Below, in pieces: positions 53,958 through 62,081 of a DNA stretch of 64,000 nucleotides. The notes under the pieces are model-generated. The model was given only the letters and a program-made list of their open reading frames with translations, ran no database searches and was not told where the DNA came from. Source of the stretch: Streptomyces sp. CB00316. Its GTDB lineage: Bacteria; Actinomycetota; Actinomycetes; Streptomycetales; Streptomycetaceae. The position numbers and the translations under genes are program-made. Position 1 is the first letter of the stretch. Every line of letters starts with the position of its first letter. The DNA is taken from contig NZ_LIXI01000007.1 in assembly GCF_001905595.1 (NCBI RefSeq), positions 186,001 through 250,000 on the forward strand. Direction: 5' to 3'.

Positions 53958-54820
53958 CCGGCCGCCCGATCCCGGGCCCGCCGGCGCCGGAAGGTCCGCC
54001 TCCGCCTCTAGGCTGTCCCCCGCTGACCTGGCTGTACGTCCCCGGGGACCGGCCGGAGGTGGTGGCCAAGGCGCTCGGTTGCGGGGCTGACGTGGTGATC
54101 GTCGACCTGGAGGACGCCGTCGCCCCCGACCGTAAGGAGTACGCGCGCGCCGCCACCGCCGAGCTCCTCGCCGACCCGGTGGCCGCCGCCCCCGACGCCG
54201 TACCCGTCCATGTCCGAGTGCACGGCGAGGACGACATCCGGGCCCTGATGGGGCTGCCGGGGCTCTCCGGACTCCGGCTGCCCAAGATCACGCACGCGGT
54301 CTCCGTGCACCATGTGGCGGCGGTGGCCCCCGGTGTACCGCTCTATCCGCTGCTGGAGTCGGCGCTCGGCGTCGAGCACGCGTACTCGATCGCCTCGGCC
54401 GACCCCGCCGTCCGGGGCATCGCGCTGGGCGAGGCGGACCTCCGCGCCGATCTCGGCGTACGGGAGGACCGCGGGCTCGACTGGTCGCGCAGCCGCCTCG
54501 TGGTGGCGGCCCGGGCGGCCGCACTGCCGCCGCCCCCGCAGTCGGTCTTCCCGGACGTCCGGGACCTGGACGGGCTGTGGGCCTCGTGCGTACGGGGGCG
54601 AGGGCTCGGGCTGCTGGGCCGGGCGGCGATCCATCCGCGTCAGCTGGAGGTGATCGAGCGGGCGTTCCGGCCGACGGCCCGGGAGATCGAGGCGGCGGAG
54701 GAGATCATCGCGGCCTCGGCGGTGGAGGCGGGGGCGCTGGCGCTGCCGGACGGGCGGTTCGTGGACGCGGCGGTGGTGGCCTCGGCGCGCCGCACACTGG
54801 CGATCGCCGGGCGGTCCTGA
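53954..54820 (+). CDS. HpcH/HpaI aldolase / citrate-lyase beta-type protein
   Basis: A 288-residue TIM-barrel lyase of the CitE/malyl-CoA lyase group. LYVPGDRPEVVAKALGCGAD and VIVDLEDAVAPDRKEYAR are the N-terminal signature, LRLPKITHA contains the substrate lysine, PLLESALGV the metal-binding Glu, and GEADLRADLG the metal-binding Asp. It likely cleaves or forms a 3-hydroxyacyl-CoA, in step with the adjacent CoA-transferase. It starts with GTG and ends the four-gene unit. Confidence 0.9.
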   Translation: MTGRPIPGPPAPEGPPPPLGCPPLTWLYVPGDRPEVVAKALGCGADVVIVDLEDAVAPDRKEYARAATAELLADPVAAAPDAVPVHVRVHGEDDIRALMGLPGLSGLRLPKITHAVSVHHVAAVAPGVPLYPLLESALGVEHAYSIASADPAVRGIALGEADLRADLGVREDRGLDWSRSRLVVAARAAALPPPPQSVFPDVRDLDGLWASCVRGRGLGLLGRAAIHPRQLEVIERAFRPTAREIEAAEEIIAASAVEAGALALPDGRFVDAAVVASARRTLAIAGRS

Positions 54821-54851
54821 GGATTCTCAGGTCCGCCCGGCGATCGGGGGG

Positions 54852-55802
54852 TCAGCTCTTGTCGGCTGCCTCGGGGGCGGAGTCCTTCTTCAGCGGGTCC
54901 TTGTCCGCGCTGTCGGCCTCCGGCGCGTCCGCGTCCTCGGCGCCGTCCTCGTCGTCGGCGACCTCGGTGGAGTCGGCGGCTTCGGCGGTCTTGTCCGGCT
55001 CCACGATCTCCTCGCGGCCCGGGCGGAGCTTCGCGGAGACCACGATGTAGGCGACGGCGAACGCGAAGACGAAGATCGCGGTCCACACGTTCAGGCGCAG
55101 GCCCAGGACGTGGTGGGCCTCGTCGACCCGCATGTACTCGATCCAGCCGCGTCCGGCGCAGTAGGCGGCGACGTACAGCGCGAACGCCCGTCCGTGGCCG
55201 AGCTTGAAGCGGCGGTCGGCCCAGATGACGAGCAGGGCGACGCCGACGCACCACAGCGACTCGTAGAGGAAGGTCGGGTGGTACGTCCCGGCGACCCGGT
55301 TCGAGCCCTCGCTGATCTCCAGCGCCCAGGGGAGGTCGGTCGGCTTGCCGTACAGCTCCTGGTTGAACCAGTTGCCCCAGCGGCCGATGGCCTGGGCGAT
55401 GGCGAGGGCGGGGGCCAGCGCGTCCGCCCAGGCCGGCAGGGGGATGCCTCGCCGGCGGCAGGCGATCCAGGCGCCGACCGCGCCGAGGGCGACCGCACCC
55501 CAGATGCCGAGGCCGCCCTCCCAGATCTTGAAGGCGTCGACCCAGTTCTGGCCGTCGCTGAAGTAGAGCTGGTAGTCGGTGATCACGTGGTAGAGCCGGC
55601 CGCCGACGAGGCCGAAGGGCACGGCCCAGACGGCGATGTCGGCGACGGTGCCGGCTTTGCCGCCACGGGCGACCCAGCGCTTGTTGCCGATCCAGACGGC
55701 GACGAAGACACCGATGATGATGCAGAACGCGTAGCCGCGGAGCGGGATCGGGCCGAGCTCGATCACGCCGGTCGACGGGCTGGGAATGGAGGCAAGGTTC
55801 AT
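54852..55802 (-). CDS. lgt: Prolipoprotein diacylglyceryl transferase
   Basis: A 316-residue membrane enzyme that transfers diacylglycerol to lipobox cysteines, the first step in lipoprotein maturation (for example of LivK here). The signature is GRWGNWFNQELYGKPTDLPW, with the conserved HPTFLYESLW and GRGWIEYMRVDEAHHV; about seven membrane helices are visible. The last 60 residues are an acidic Asp/Glu/Ala tail absent from proteobacterial Lgt. It lies 120 bases after the DsbA-like gene on the same strand. Confidence 0.96.
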   Translation of the reverse strand: MNLASIPSPSTGVIELGPIPLRGYAFCIIIGVFVAVWIGNKRWVARGGKAGTVADIAVWAVPFGLVGGRLYHVITDYQLYFSDGQNWVDAFKIWEGGLGIWGAVALGAVGAWIACRRRGIPLPAWADALAPALAIAQAIGRWGNWFNQELYGKPTDLPWALEISEGSNRVAGTYHPTFLYESLWCVGVALLVIWADRRFKLGHGRAFALYVAAYCAGRGWIEYMRVDEAHHVLGLRLNVWTAIFVFAFAVAYIVVSAKLRPGREEIVEPDKTAEAADSTEVADDEDGAEDADAPEADSADKDPLKKDSAPEAADKS

Positions 55803-55922
55803 GACGGGGTCGACGCTACCTTGCCGGGCGGTGGGTACGGCAAGCCACCCGGCAACGTCTGGGTAACGAGGGTCCCTGTCACGGGCCCGTACCGCCCGGC
55901 CCTCCGCGTGCCCCCCGGTCCC

Positions 55923-56750
55923 TCAGGAAACGGGGGCGGACGGGGTTGCGGTGCCGGGCTTCTTGCCCTTGTTGGCCTCGGCGACCCACTTCTTCAGGTT
56001 CTCCACGGAGATCTGCTCGTCGCCCTTCTTCGGGAAGATCGACTCGCTGTTGAGGAGGGCGGTCGGGGTGCCCTGGAAGCCGCCCTCACGGAACGCGGTG
56101 TCCGACTTCTGGACCCAGCTGTCGTGCTCGCCGCTCTCCACACAGGTGCGGAAGCCGGGAGTGTCGAGCCCTTCGACCTCGCCGGCCAACTCGATCAGCC
56201 GACTGTTCTTGGCGAAGGCGTCGTCGGGCTCGGGGGGCTGGTTGCGGAAGAGCACGTCATGGTACGGGGCGAACTTGCCGACGTCCTGGGCGCAGGCGGC
56301 GGCGTTGGCGGCGCGCAGCGAGCCCTTGCCGCCGAGGTTGCCGTCGATGATCGTGGCCAGGTGGTAGTCCACCTTCAGCTGGCCCGCCTCGACCAGCTCC
56401 GTGATGGTGTCCCGGAAGGCGTTCTCGAACTGGGCGCAGACCGGGCAGCGGAAGTCCTCCCAGATCGTGAGCGTGGACGGGGCGTCGGGGGCGCCGACCG
56501 GCAGGGTCAGGGAGTCCTCGCCGGTCGCCCCCGACGGGGTGATGGCCGGGCCGGACGCGCTGTCACTGCCGCCGTCCTTGCCCACGTTGGCCGCGATCAG
56601 GCCGACCACGGCGGCCAGCGCCAGGACGCCGACCACGGCGGAGGAGACGATCAGCGTACGGCGGCGCTTCTCGCGGCCCTTCTCCCGCTCGCGCTGCTGG
56701 GCCAGGCGCTCACGCGCACTTCGGTTTCCCTCAGGAATCTTGTCGCTCAC
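55923..56750 (-). CDS. Membrane-anchored DsbA-like thioredoxin-fold protein
   Basis: A 275-residue protein. A basic, coiled-coil-like cytoplasmic N terminus (ERLAQQREREKGREKRRR) precedes one membrane helix (TLIVSSAVVGVLALAAVVGL), and a DsbA/thioredoxin domain outside carries the redox pair in FRCPVCAQFENAF and the cis-Pro loop GFQGTPTALLNSE. It should oxidise or isomerise disulfides in exported proteins, useful for enzymes such as the trypsin. GTG 56750 is chosen where the conserved region starts. It is downstream of trpA. Confidence 0.9.
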   Translation of the reverse strand: MSDKIPEGNRSARERLAQQREREKGREKRRRTLIVSSAVVGVLALAAVVGLIAANVGKDGGSDSASGPAITPSGATGEDSLTLPVGAPDAPSTLTIWEDFRCPVCAQFENAFRDTITELVEAGQLKVDYHLATIIDGNLGGKGSLRAANAAACAQDVGKFAPYHDVLFRNQPPEPDDAFAKNSRLIELAGEVEGLDTPGFRTCVESGEHDSWVQKSDTAFREGGFQGTPTALLNSESIFPKKGDEQISVENLKKWVAEANKGKKPGTATPSAPVS

Positions 56751-56765
56751 ACCCGCAGCAACGAA

Positions 56766-56793
56766 CCGGGGAGGCGCGTACGCGCCTCCCCGG
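56766..56793. terminator. Perfect 28-bp palindrome between trpA and the DsbA-like gene
   Basis: CCGGGGAGGCGCG and its exact complement flank a central TA. It is about 60 bases after the trpA stop on the minus strand and 16 bases before the DsbA-like start. It probably terminates trp mRNA, but could be an operator. Confidence 0.6.
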
Positions 56794-56852
56794 CCCATAT
56801 TCCACCCATTCAGGTGACCTCGACGGTCACCGCTGTCGAACGCCCTGAGCAG

Positions 56853-57665
56853 TCAGCGCTTTCGGACGCCCCGCGCCAGCTCGCCCGCCAGGGACCGGAC
56901 GGCGTCGAGGCCGGCGGTCTCGTCGGGGGCGTCCAGGATCGCCTTGACGAAGGCCGAGCCGACGATCACGCCGTCGGCGAATCCGGCCACCTCGGCGGCC
57001 TGCTCGGCGTTGGAGACGCCGAGGCCGACGCAGACCGGCAGGTCGGTGGTGGCGCGGGTGCGGCCCACCAGCTCCTGGGCCTGGGCGCCGACCGAGGCAC
57101 GGGTGCCGGTGACGCCCATCAGGGAGGCGGCGTAGACGAAGCCGCTGCCCGCCGCCGTGATGGTGGCGAGCCGGGCGTCCTGGCTGCTGGGGGCGACGAC
57201 GAACACGGTGGCGAGGCCGTGCTTGTCGGCGTGCTCGCGCCACAGCGCGGACTCCTGGACCGGCAGGTCGGGCAGGATGCACCCGGCGCCACCCGCCTCG
57301 GCCAGCTCGGCGGTGAAGCGCTCGACGCCGTACCGGTCGATGGGGTTCCAGTACGTCATGACCAGGATCGGGACCCCGGTGGCCTCGTACGCCTCGCGGA
57401 CCGTGCGCATCACGTCGGCGATGCGGACGCCGCCGCGCAGGGCGATGTCGTCGGCGGTCTGGATGACCGGTCCGTCGAGGACCGGGTCGCTGTGCGGGAG
57501 CCCGATCTCCACGACGTCGGCGCCGCCCGCGATGACCGCCTTGACCGCCTCGACGCCGCCGTCGACGGTCGGGAAGCCGGCCGGGAGGTAGGCGATGAGC
57601 GCCGCCCGGTCCTCCGCCTTCGCGGCGGCGAGGGTGGTGCTCAACAGCTCGATGTTGCCGCTCAC
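56853..57665 (-). CDS. trpA: Tryptophan synthase alpha subunit
   Basis: A 270-residue TIM barrel that cleaves indole-3-glycerol phosphate to indole. The catalytic aspartate is in GCILPDLPVQESALW, and ALIAYLPAGFPTVDGG, EIGLPHSDPVLDGPVIQ and the phosphate-binding VCVGLGVSNAEQAAEV are present. It starts with GTG 57665 in a 4-base overlap with trpB, consistent with the alpha2beta2 complex. Confidence 0.97.
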   Translation of the reverse strand: MSGNIELLSTTLAAAKAEDRAALIAYLPAGFPTVDGGVEAVKAVIAGGADVVEIGLPHSDPVLDGPVIQTADDIALRGGVRIADVMRTVREAYEATGVPILVMTYWNPIDRYGVERFTAELAEAGGAGCILPDLPVQESALWREHADKHGLATVFVVAPSSQDARLATITAAGSGFVYAASLMGVTGTRASVGAQAQELVGRTRATTDLPVCVGLGVSNAEQAAEVAGFADGVIVGSAFVKAILDAPDETAGLDAVRSLAGELARGVRKR

Positions 57666-58948
57666 TTGGCGTCCCCCTCGATCTCGGCGCGGTCGCTGTC
57701 CGCGTCCGCCTCGACGGCGGCGTCGGTGTCGTAGAGCCCGAAGTAGCGGGCGGCGGTGTCCATGTCCTTGTCGCCGCGGCCGGACAGGTTGATGAGGATC
57801 AGCCCGTCCTTCCCGAGCTCCTTGCCCAGGTCCAGCGCACCGGCGAGCGCGTGGGCGCTCTCGATGGCCGGGATGATCCCCTCGGTGCGCGACAGCAGGC
57901 GCAGGGCCTGCATGGCCGCGTCGTCGGTGACCGCGCGGTACTCGCCGCGCCCGATGTCCTTGAGGTAGGAGTGCTCCGGGCCGATGCCCGGGTAGTCCAG
58001 ACCGGCGGAGATGGAGTACGGCTCGGTGATCTGGCCCTCGTCGTCCTGGAGGACGTAGGAGCGCGAACCGTGCAGGATGCCCGGCTCCCCCGCGGTCAGG
58101 GTCGCCGCGTGCTCGCCGGTCTCCACGCCGTGCCCGGCGGGCTCGCAGCCCACCAGGCGGACCTCGGCGTCCGGGATGAAGGCGTGGAAGAGGCCGATGG
58201 CGTTGGAGCCGCCGCCGACACAGGCGACCGCCGCGTCCGGGAGGCGGCCGGTGCGCTCCAGGAGCTGGCGGCGGGCCTCGACGCCGATGACCCGGTGGAA
58301 GTCGCGGACCATCGCCGGGAAGGGGTGCGGACCCGCGACCGTACCGAAGAGGTAGTGCGTACGGTCCACGTTGGCGACCCAGTCGCGGAACGCCTCGTTG
58401 ATGGCGTCCTTCAGGGTCCGCGAGCCGGACTTCACGGCGACGACCTCGGCGCCGAGCATCCGCATCCGGGCCACGTTCAGCGCCTGGCGCTCGGTGTCGA
58501 TCTCGCCCATGTAGATGGTGCAGTCGAGGCCGAAGAGGGCGCAGGCGGTCGCGGTGGCGACGCCGTGCTGACCGGCTCCGGTCTCGGCGATGACCCGGGT
58601 CTTGCCCATGCGCTTGGTGAGGAGCGCCTGGCCGAGCACGTTGTTGATCTTGTGCGAGCCGGTGTGGTTCAGGTCCTCGCGCTTGAGGAAGACCCGGGCG
58701 CCGCCCGCGTGCTCGGCGAAGCGCGGGACCTCGGTCAGCGCGCTGGGGCGGCCGGTGTAGTTGACCATGAGCTCGTTGAGCTCGGCGGCGAAGGCCGGGT
58801 CGGACTTGGCCTTGTCGTACTCGACGGCGACCTCGTCCACGGCGGCGACGAGCGCCTCCGGGATGAACTTGCCGCCGTACGCGCCGAAGTAGCCCTCGGC
58901 GCTGGGGATCAGACCCTCGGGGTCCGGGATGAAGAATTCGGACGTCAT
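57662..58948 (-). CDS. trpB: Tryptophan synthase beta subunit
   Basis: A 428-residue PLP enzyme joining indole to serine. The PLP lysine is in LNHTGSHKINNVLGQAL, the phosphate loop in CVGGGSNAIGLFHAF, and GQHGVATATACALFGL is conserved. ATG 58948 is preferred to an upstream ATG because AAGGAG lies eight to nine bases before it. The C terminus adds an acidic tail (DAAVEADADSDRAEIEGDAK). It overlaps trpA. Confidence 0.97.
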   Translation of the reverse strand: MTSEFFIPDPEGLIPSAEGYFGAYGGKFIPEALVAAVDEVAVEYDKAKSDPAFAAELNELMVNYTGRPSALTEVPRFAEHAGGARVFLKREDLNHTGSHKINNVLGQALLTKRMGKTRVIAETGAGQHGVATATACALFGLDCTIYMGEIDTERQALNVARMRMLGAEVVAVKSGSRTLKDAINEAFRDWVANVDRTHYLFGTVAGPHPFPAMVRDFHRVIGVEARRQLLERTGRLPDAAVACVGGGSNAIGLFHAFIPDAEVRLVGCEPAGHGVETGEHAATLTAGEPGILHGSRSYVLQDDEGQITEPYSISAGLDYPGIGPEHSYLKDIGRGEYRAVTDDAAMQALRLLSRTEGIIPAIESAHALAGALDLGKELGKDGLILINLSGRGDKDMDTAARYFGLYDTDAAVEADADSDRAEIEGDAK

Positions 58949-59088
58949 GCGACGTGCTCCTTGGCATGGCAACGGGTGGGTTCACCGTATGCGCCGAGAG
59001 CGGAGCGCCACCGGGACCGGCATGCGGTCGCGGCGGTGCGGTCGTACGTACGAGAAGGGGTTACTGCGGTACGTCGGCCGGGGCTCGC

Positions 59089-59304
59089 CTACAGCGCGGA
59101 CCCCGGGCGCCATCGCATCCCGTTCACCTGGCCGGGCTCGTCACCGATCACGTACCGCACACGCCGACCGTGCACGCGCCGGGCGGGGGCGCGGCAGCCT
59201 CGCGGCCTGCAACCGCGCGCCAGCGGGGCATGCGGATCCCTGGCCAGGGCCCCGGCGGGGCGCAGGCCCGGCGGCCGGGTGCGGGGCACGGGACGGTCGG
59301 TCAT
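59089..59304 (-). CDS. trpM: TrpM, small protein of the Streptomyces trp cluster
   Basis: A 71-residue Arg/Pro-rich protein in the position of trpM, between trpC and trpB in Streptomyces. The conserved-looking C-terminal part reads RVRYVIGDEPGQVNGMRWR. TrpM of S. coelicolor was linked to morphological development and tryptophan metabolism rather than catalysis. The ATG follows GGGAGAG and lies 20 bases after the trpC stop. The 140-base gap to trpB could carry a separate promoter. Confidence 0.75.
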   Translation of the reverse strand: MTDRPVPRTRPPGLRPAGALARDPHAPLARGCRPRGCRAPARRVHGRRVRYVIGDEPGQVNGMRWRPGSAL

Positions 59305-59323
59305 GGTCGGCGGTCTCTCCCGG

Positions 59324-60133
59324 TCAGCCGCGGCCGTGGCGGAGCGCCGGGTGGGCGCCGGCGGCGACGAGGTCGGCGACGGCGGCGCGCGGGTCGCGGC
59401 CGGTGACCAGGGACTCGCCGACCAGGACGGCGTCGGCGCCGGCGTTGGCGTACGCGATCAGGTCGTGCGGGCCGCGGACGCCGGACTCGGCGACCTTGAC
59501 GATGTGGTCGGGGATCTCGGGGGCGACGCGCTCGAAGGTGGAGCGGTCGACCTTGAGGTCCTTGAGGTTGCGCGCGTTGACACCGATGATCTTCGCTCCG
59601 GCGTCCACGGCACGCTCCGCCTCCTCCTCGTCGTGCGCCTCGACGAGCGGGGTGAGCCCGATCGACTCGGCGCGCTCGATCAGGGAGACCAAGGCCTCCT
59701 GGTCGAGGGCGGCGACGATCAGCAGGGCGAGGTCGGCGCCGTACGCCCGTGCCTCCCACAGCTGGTACGAGGTGACGATGAAGTCCTTGCGCAGGATCGG
59801 GGTGTCGACCTTGGCGCGGACGGCCTCCAGGTCGGCGAGCGAGCCGCCGAAGCGGCGCTCCTCGGTGAGGACCGAGATGACGGAGGCGCCACCGGCCTCG
59901 TAGTCCGCGGCGAGCGCGGCGGGGTCCGCGATGGCGGCAAGGGCCCCCTTGGACGGGGACGAGCGCTTGACCTCGCAGATGACGGTCACGCCCTCGCCGC
60001 GCAGGGCGGCGACTCCGTCCTTGGCCTGGGGAGCACGGGCCGCACGCTCCTTCAGCTCGTCGAGGCTGACGCGCGCCTGCCGCTCCGCGAGGTCGGCGCG
60101 AACGCCGTCGATGATCTCGTCGAGCACACTCAC
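59324..60133 (-). CDS. trpC: Indole-3-glycerol phosphate synthase
   Basis: A 269-residue TIM barrel forming indole-3-glycerol phosphate from CdRP. VICEVKRSSPSKG holds the catalytic lysine, ILRKDFIVTSYQLWEARAYG the second, and VAESGVRGPHDLIAYANAGAD and VLVGESLV the phosphate site. GTG 60133 is chosen because the enzyme family begins SVLDEIIDGV; GGAAGGGGG lies about 11 bases upstream. The open frame extends upstream without meaning. Confidence 0.97.
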   Translation of the reverse strand: MSVLDEIIDGVRADLAERQARVSLDELKERAARAPQAKDGVAALRGEGVTVICEVKRSSPSKGALAAIADPAALAADYEAGGASVISVLTEERRFGGSLADLEAVRAKVDTPILRKDFIVTSYQLWEARAYGADLALLIVAALDQEALVSLIERAESIGLTPLVEAHDEEEAERAVDAGAKIIGVNARNLKDLKVDRSTFERVAPEIPDHIVKVAESGVRGPHDLIAYANAGADAVLVGESLVTGRDPRAAVADLVAAGAHPALRHGRG

Positions 60134-60248
60134 GCGAGCGGCCCCCTTCCGGAACGGTTGACGGTGAACAGGATCAGCCATACCGATGGTATCCGCAGGA
60201 GGCCCCGGGGCCCGCATCAGGCCACGCCGCGTCCCATTACCTGGGCAT

Positions 60249-60938
60249 TCAAGGCGCCAGTGCCGAGCCGAACGGCAGATTCCGGACGACGGTGAAGAGC
60301 AGGAGCACGGCGCCGACGCCCCACCACCAGACGGGGGCGAGGACGATCCGCAGCGGCTGTCCGCGCCAGGCCCGGACGAGCCAGAGGACCCAGACCGCGG
60401 CGAAGAGGAAGTAGCCGGTGGTGGCGACCGCGTTCGCGGAGAAGGCGGTGCCGAGGTCACCGTGGATGAAGGCGTGAGCGCTGCGGAGGCCGCCGCAGCC
60501 GGGGCAGAACGTTCCGGTGATCTCGAGCAGCGGGCAGACGGGGTAGTGACCGGGCTCGTTGGGGTCGACGGTGCCGACGTAGGCGAAGGCGGCTGTGACG
60601 GCGGCCAGGATGCCGACGGGCGTGGCGAGCCGCCCCACCCAGCCCGTCCGGCGTTCGGGGACGGAACCGTGGCCTGGGGGGCCGGGCACCTGCGCGGGTT
60701 CCTCGCCCGAGGGGCCTGTGAGCTCCGGGCCCACGCCGGCAAGGGTGCCGTCCTCGAACGCCGGACGGGCTGGAGTGGCGGGGGTTCCGGCCCCGGGCTC
60801 CGGGCGGGGTGGGGTGGGCCGGGTCGTGTCGGGGGTCGGGCAGACCGTCAGCGGCATGTTCCAGGGGCCGACGCCCTGGGGCTCGGCTTCGGGGTTCGGG
60901 GTCGGGGTGGCGTCCACCCGGTGATTGTCCCCGCTCAT
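60249..60938 (-). CDS. DUF2752 membrane protein
   Basis: A 229-residue protein with a long Pro-rich N-terminal part (about 100 residues), then membrane helices around the DUF2752 motif GTFCPGCGGLRSAHAFIHGD. Its function is unknown; it is always found near trp genes in Streptomyces. Residues of the form TPARPAFEDGTLA near position 60 are encoded by a copy of the dispersed repeat (60750-60771), evidence that the repeat has been absorbed into the coding region. Confidence 0.87.
   Translation of the reverse strand: MSGDNHRVDATPTPNPEAEPQGVGPWNMPLTVCPTPDTTRPTPPRPEPGAGTPATPARPAFEDGTLAGVGPELTGPSGEEPAQVPGPPGHGSVPERRTGWVGRLATPVGILAAVTAAFAYVGTVDPNEPGHYPVCPLLEITGTFCPGCGGLRSAHAFIHGDLGTAFSANAVATTGYFLFAAVWVLWLVRAWRGQPLRIVLAPVWWWGVGAVLLLFTVVRNLPFGSALAP
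60750..60771 (+). repeat. Dispersed 22-bp repeat, copy 3 (inside DUF2752 gene)
   Basis: GTCCTCGAACGCCGGACGGG on the plus strand, close to the copies at 32547 and 32626. Here it is read in frame on the minus strand as part of the Pro-rich region of the DUF2752 protein. Confidence 0.65.
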
Positions 60939-60943
60939 ACGGA

Positions 60944-60972
60944 AAGGCGCAGCCCACTCAGGGCTGCGCCTT
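60944..60972 (-). terminator. Terminator inside the trp block
   Basis: Perfect 12-bp stem (60944-60955 with 60961-60972) and a 5-base loop, between the HGxxPAAW gene stop and the DUF2752 start, only six bases before that start. On the minus strand it ends in CTTT. It would partly separate trpE from trpCMBA expression. Confidence 0.75.
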
Positions 60973-61008
60973 GCTGCGTGTCGGCCGCGCGGTCGGGCCG
61001 GCGGCGTG

Positions 61009-61260
61009 TCAGTGGGAGACCTGGGCCTCTCCGGCGCGCGCCCGGGCCTCCACCAGTTCGGCGGACTCCTTGGGCATCCCGAGGCCCGCGAGCTTCATGG
61101 CGTAACCGACGATGCCACCGGCGAAGATGACGGCGATACCGGCCCAGAAGCCGAGCGGGTTGGCCGCGACCATGAAGACGCCTGCGACGCAGAAGCCGAT
61201 GAAGGCGATGATGACACCGGTCCAGGCGGCCGGGGTGTGTCCGTGGCTCGTGCCCGCCAT
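61009..61260 (-). CDS. HGxxPAAW-motif small membrane protein
   Basis: An 83-residue protein that opens MAGTSHGHTPAAWTGV, the HGxxPAAW signature, and has two membrane helices (GVIIAFIGFCVAGVFMVAA and FWAGIAVIFAGGIVGYAM) with a short cytoplasmic tail. Conserved in Streptomyces trp regions; function unknown. It lies 132 bases after the TIGR02234 gene, with GGAGC before the ATG. Confidence 0.88.
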   Translation of the reverse strand: MAGTSHGHTPAAWTGVIIAFIGFCVAGVFMVAANPLGFWAGIAVIFAGGIVGYAMKLAGLGMPKESAELVEARARAGEAQVSH

Positions 61261-61392
61261 GAGTTGCTCCTTGTTGGTGTTGCGCGGTGGATCGCGTGGG
61301 TGTCGCTGCAGCTGTCGCTCGGGGGACGGCTGCCCTCCATTGTCCCGTACGGGGCAACCGGAGGTGAGCGGGGGGTCGCCCCTCGGGATTGT

Positions 61393-62067
61393 CTAGCCCG
61401 TCGGGTCCTCGCCCCGGTCCAGGGCCTTCCACAGCTCCTCGGGCCGGTCCGGGTCCGGGGCGGTGCGGGGCGCCTTGCGGGGGCGCGGGGTGCCGTCGCG
61501 CTCGTACCGGCCCGACATCGTGGGCCAGCGGCCGCCGAAGCGCAGGGCGAGCAGCCCGGCGACCAGGACCAGCAGGCCCCCGGCGGCGGTGACGTACGGC
61601 CAGGCGGTGTGGGTGAGGGCTTCGATGGTGGCCGCCGCGTCACCGGTGGTGCGGGCGGCCTCCTCGTCGAGGGCCGTGCTGTCGGTCGCGCCCGCCCAGG
61701 CGCTGAGGGCGGCCCCGAGGCCGCTGAGGGCGAGCAGGACGGCGACGAGGCGGCGGCCCGCGCCGCGGACGGCGAAGACGGCCACCAGGGCGGCCAGGCC
61801 GACGATCGCCAGGGCCGCCGGGGCGCCGGTGACGTCCTGGCCGTCGGCGGTGAGCGGCAGGGCGCCGCCCCCGGTCGCCGCCCGGCCCTCGGCCCAGACC
61901 TGGCCGGAGGCCAGCAGGACGACGGTCGCACCGGCCGCGCCCAGGAGCAGCCCGGCCGCGAGCGACCGGCGGCTGCGCGCGGAGTCGGGCGTCGGGGCGG
62001 AGCCGGCGGCCGGGTCGGCGGTTCGGGCACGGGGCTGGGGTACGGGGACAGCACTCACGCGTTCCAC
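61393..62067 (-). CDS. Trp-biosynthesis-associated membrane protein (TIGR02234 family)
   Basis: A 224-residue protein with four membrane helices (SLAAGLLLGAAGATVVLLASG, PAALAIVGLAALVAVFAVRG, LVAVLLALSGLGAALSAWAG, AAGGLLVLVAGLLALRFGGR). This actinobacterial family is found directly after trpE and is of unknown function. It starts 14 bases after the trpE stop, so it is in the same operon. Both ends are charged or Pro-rich and cytoplasmic. Confidence 0.88.
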   Translation of the reverse strand: MERVSAVPVPQPRARTADPAAGSAPTPDSARSRRSLAAGLLLGAAGATVVLLASGQVWAEGRAATGGGALPLTADGQDVTGAPAALAIVGLAALVAVFAVRGAGRRLVAVLLALSGLGAALSAWAGATDSTALDEEAARTTGDAAATIEALTHTAWPYVTAAGGLLVLVAGLLALRFGGRWPTMSGRYERDGTPRPRKAPRTAPDPDRPEELWKALDRGEDPTG

Positions 62068-62081
62068 TATCCCCTACCGCC

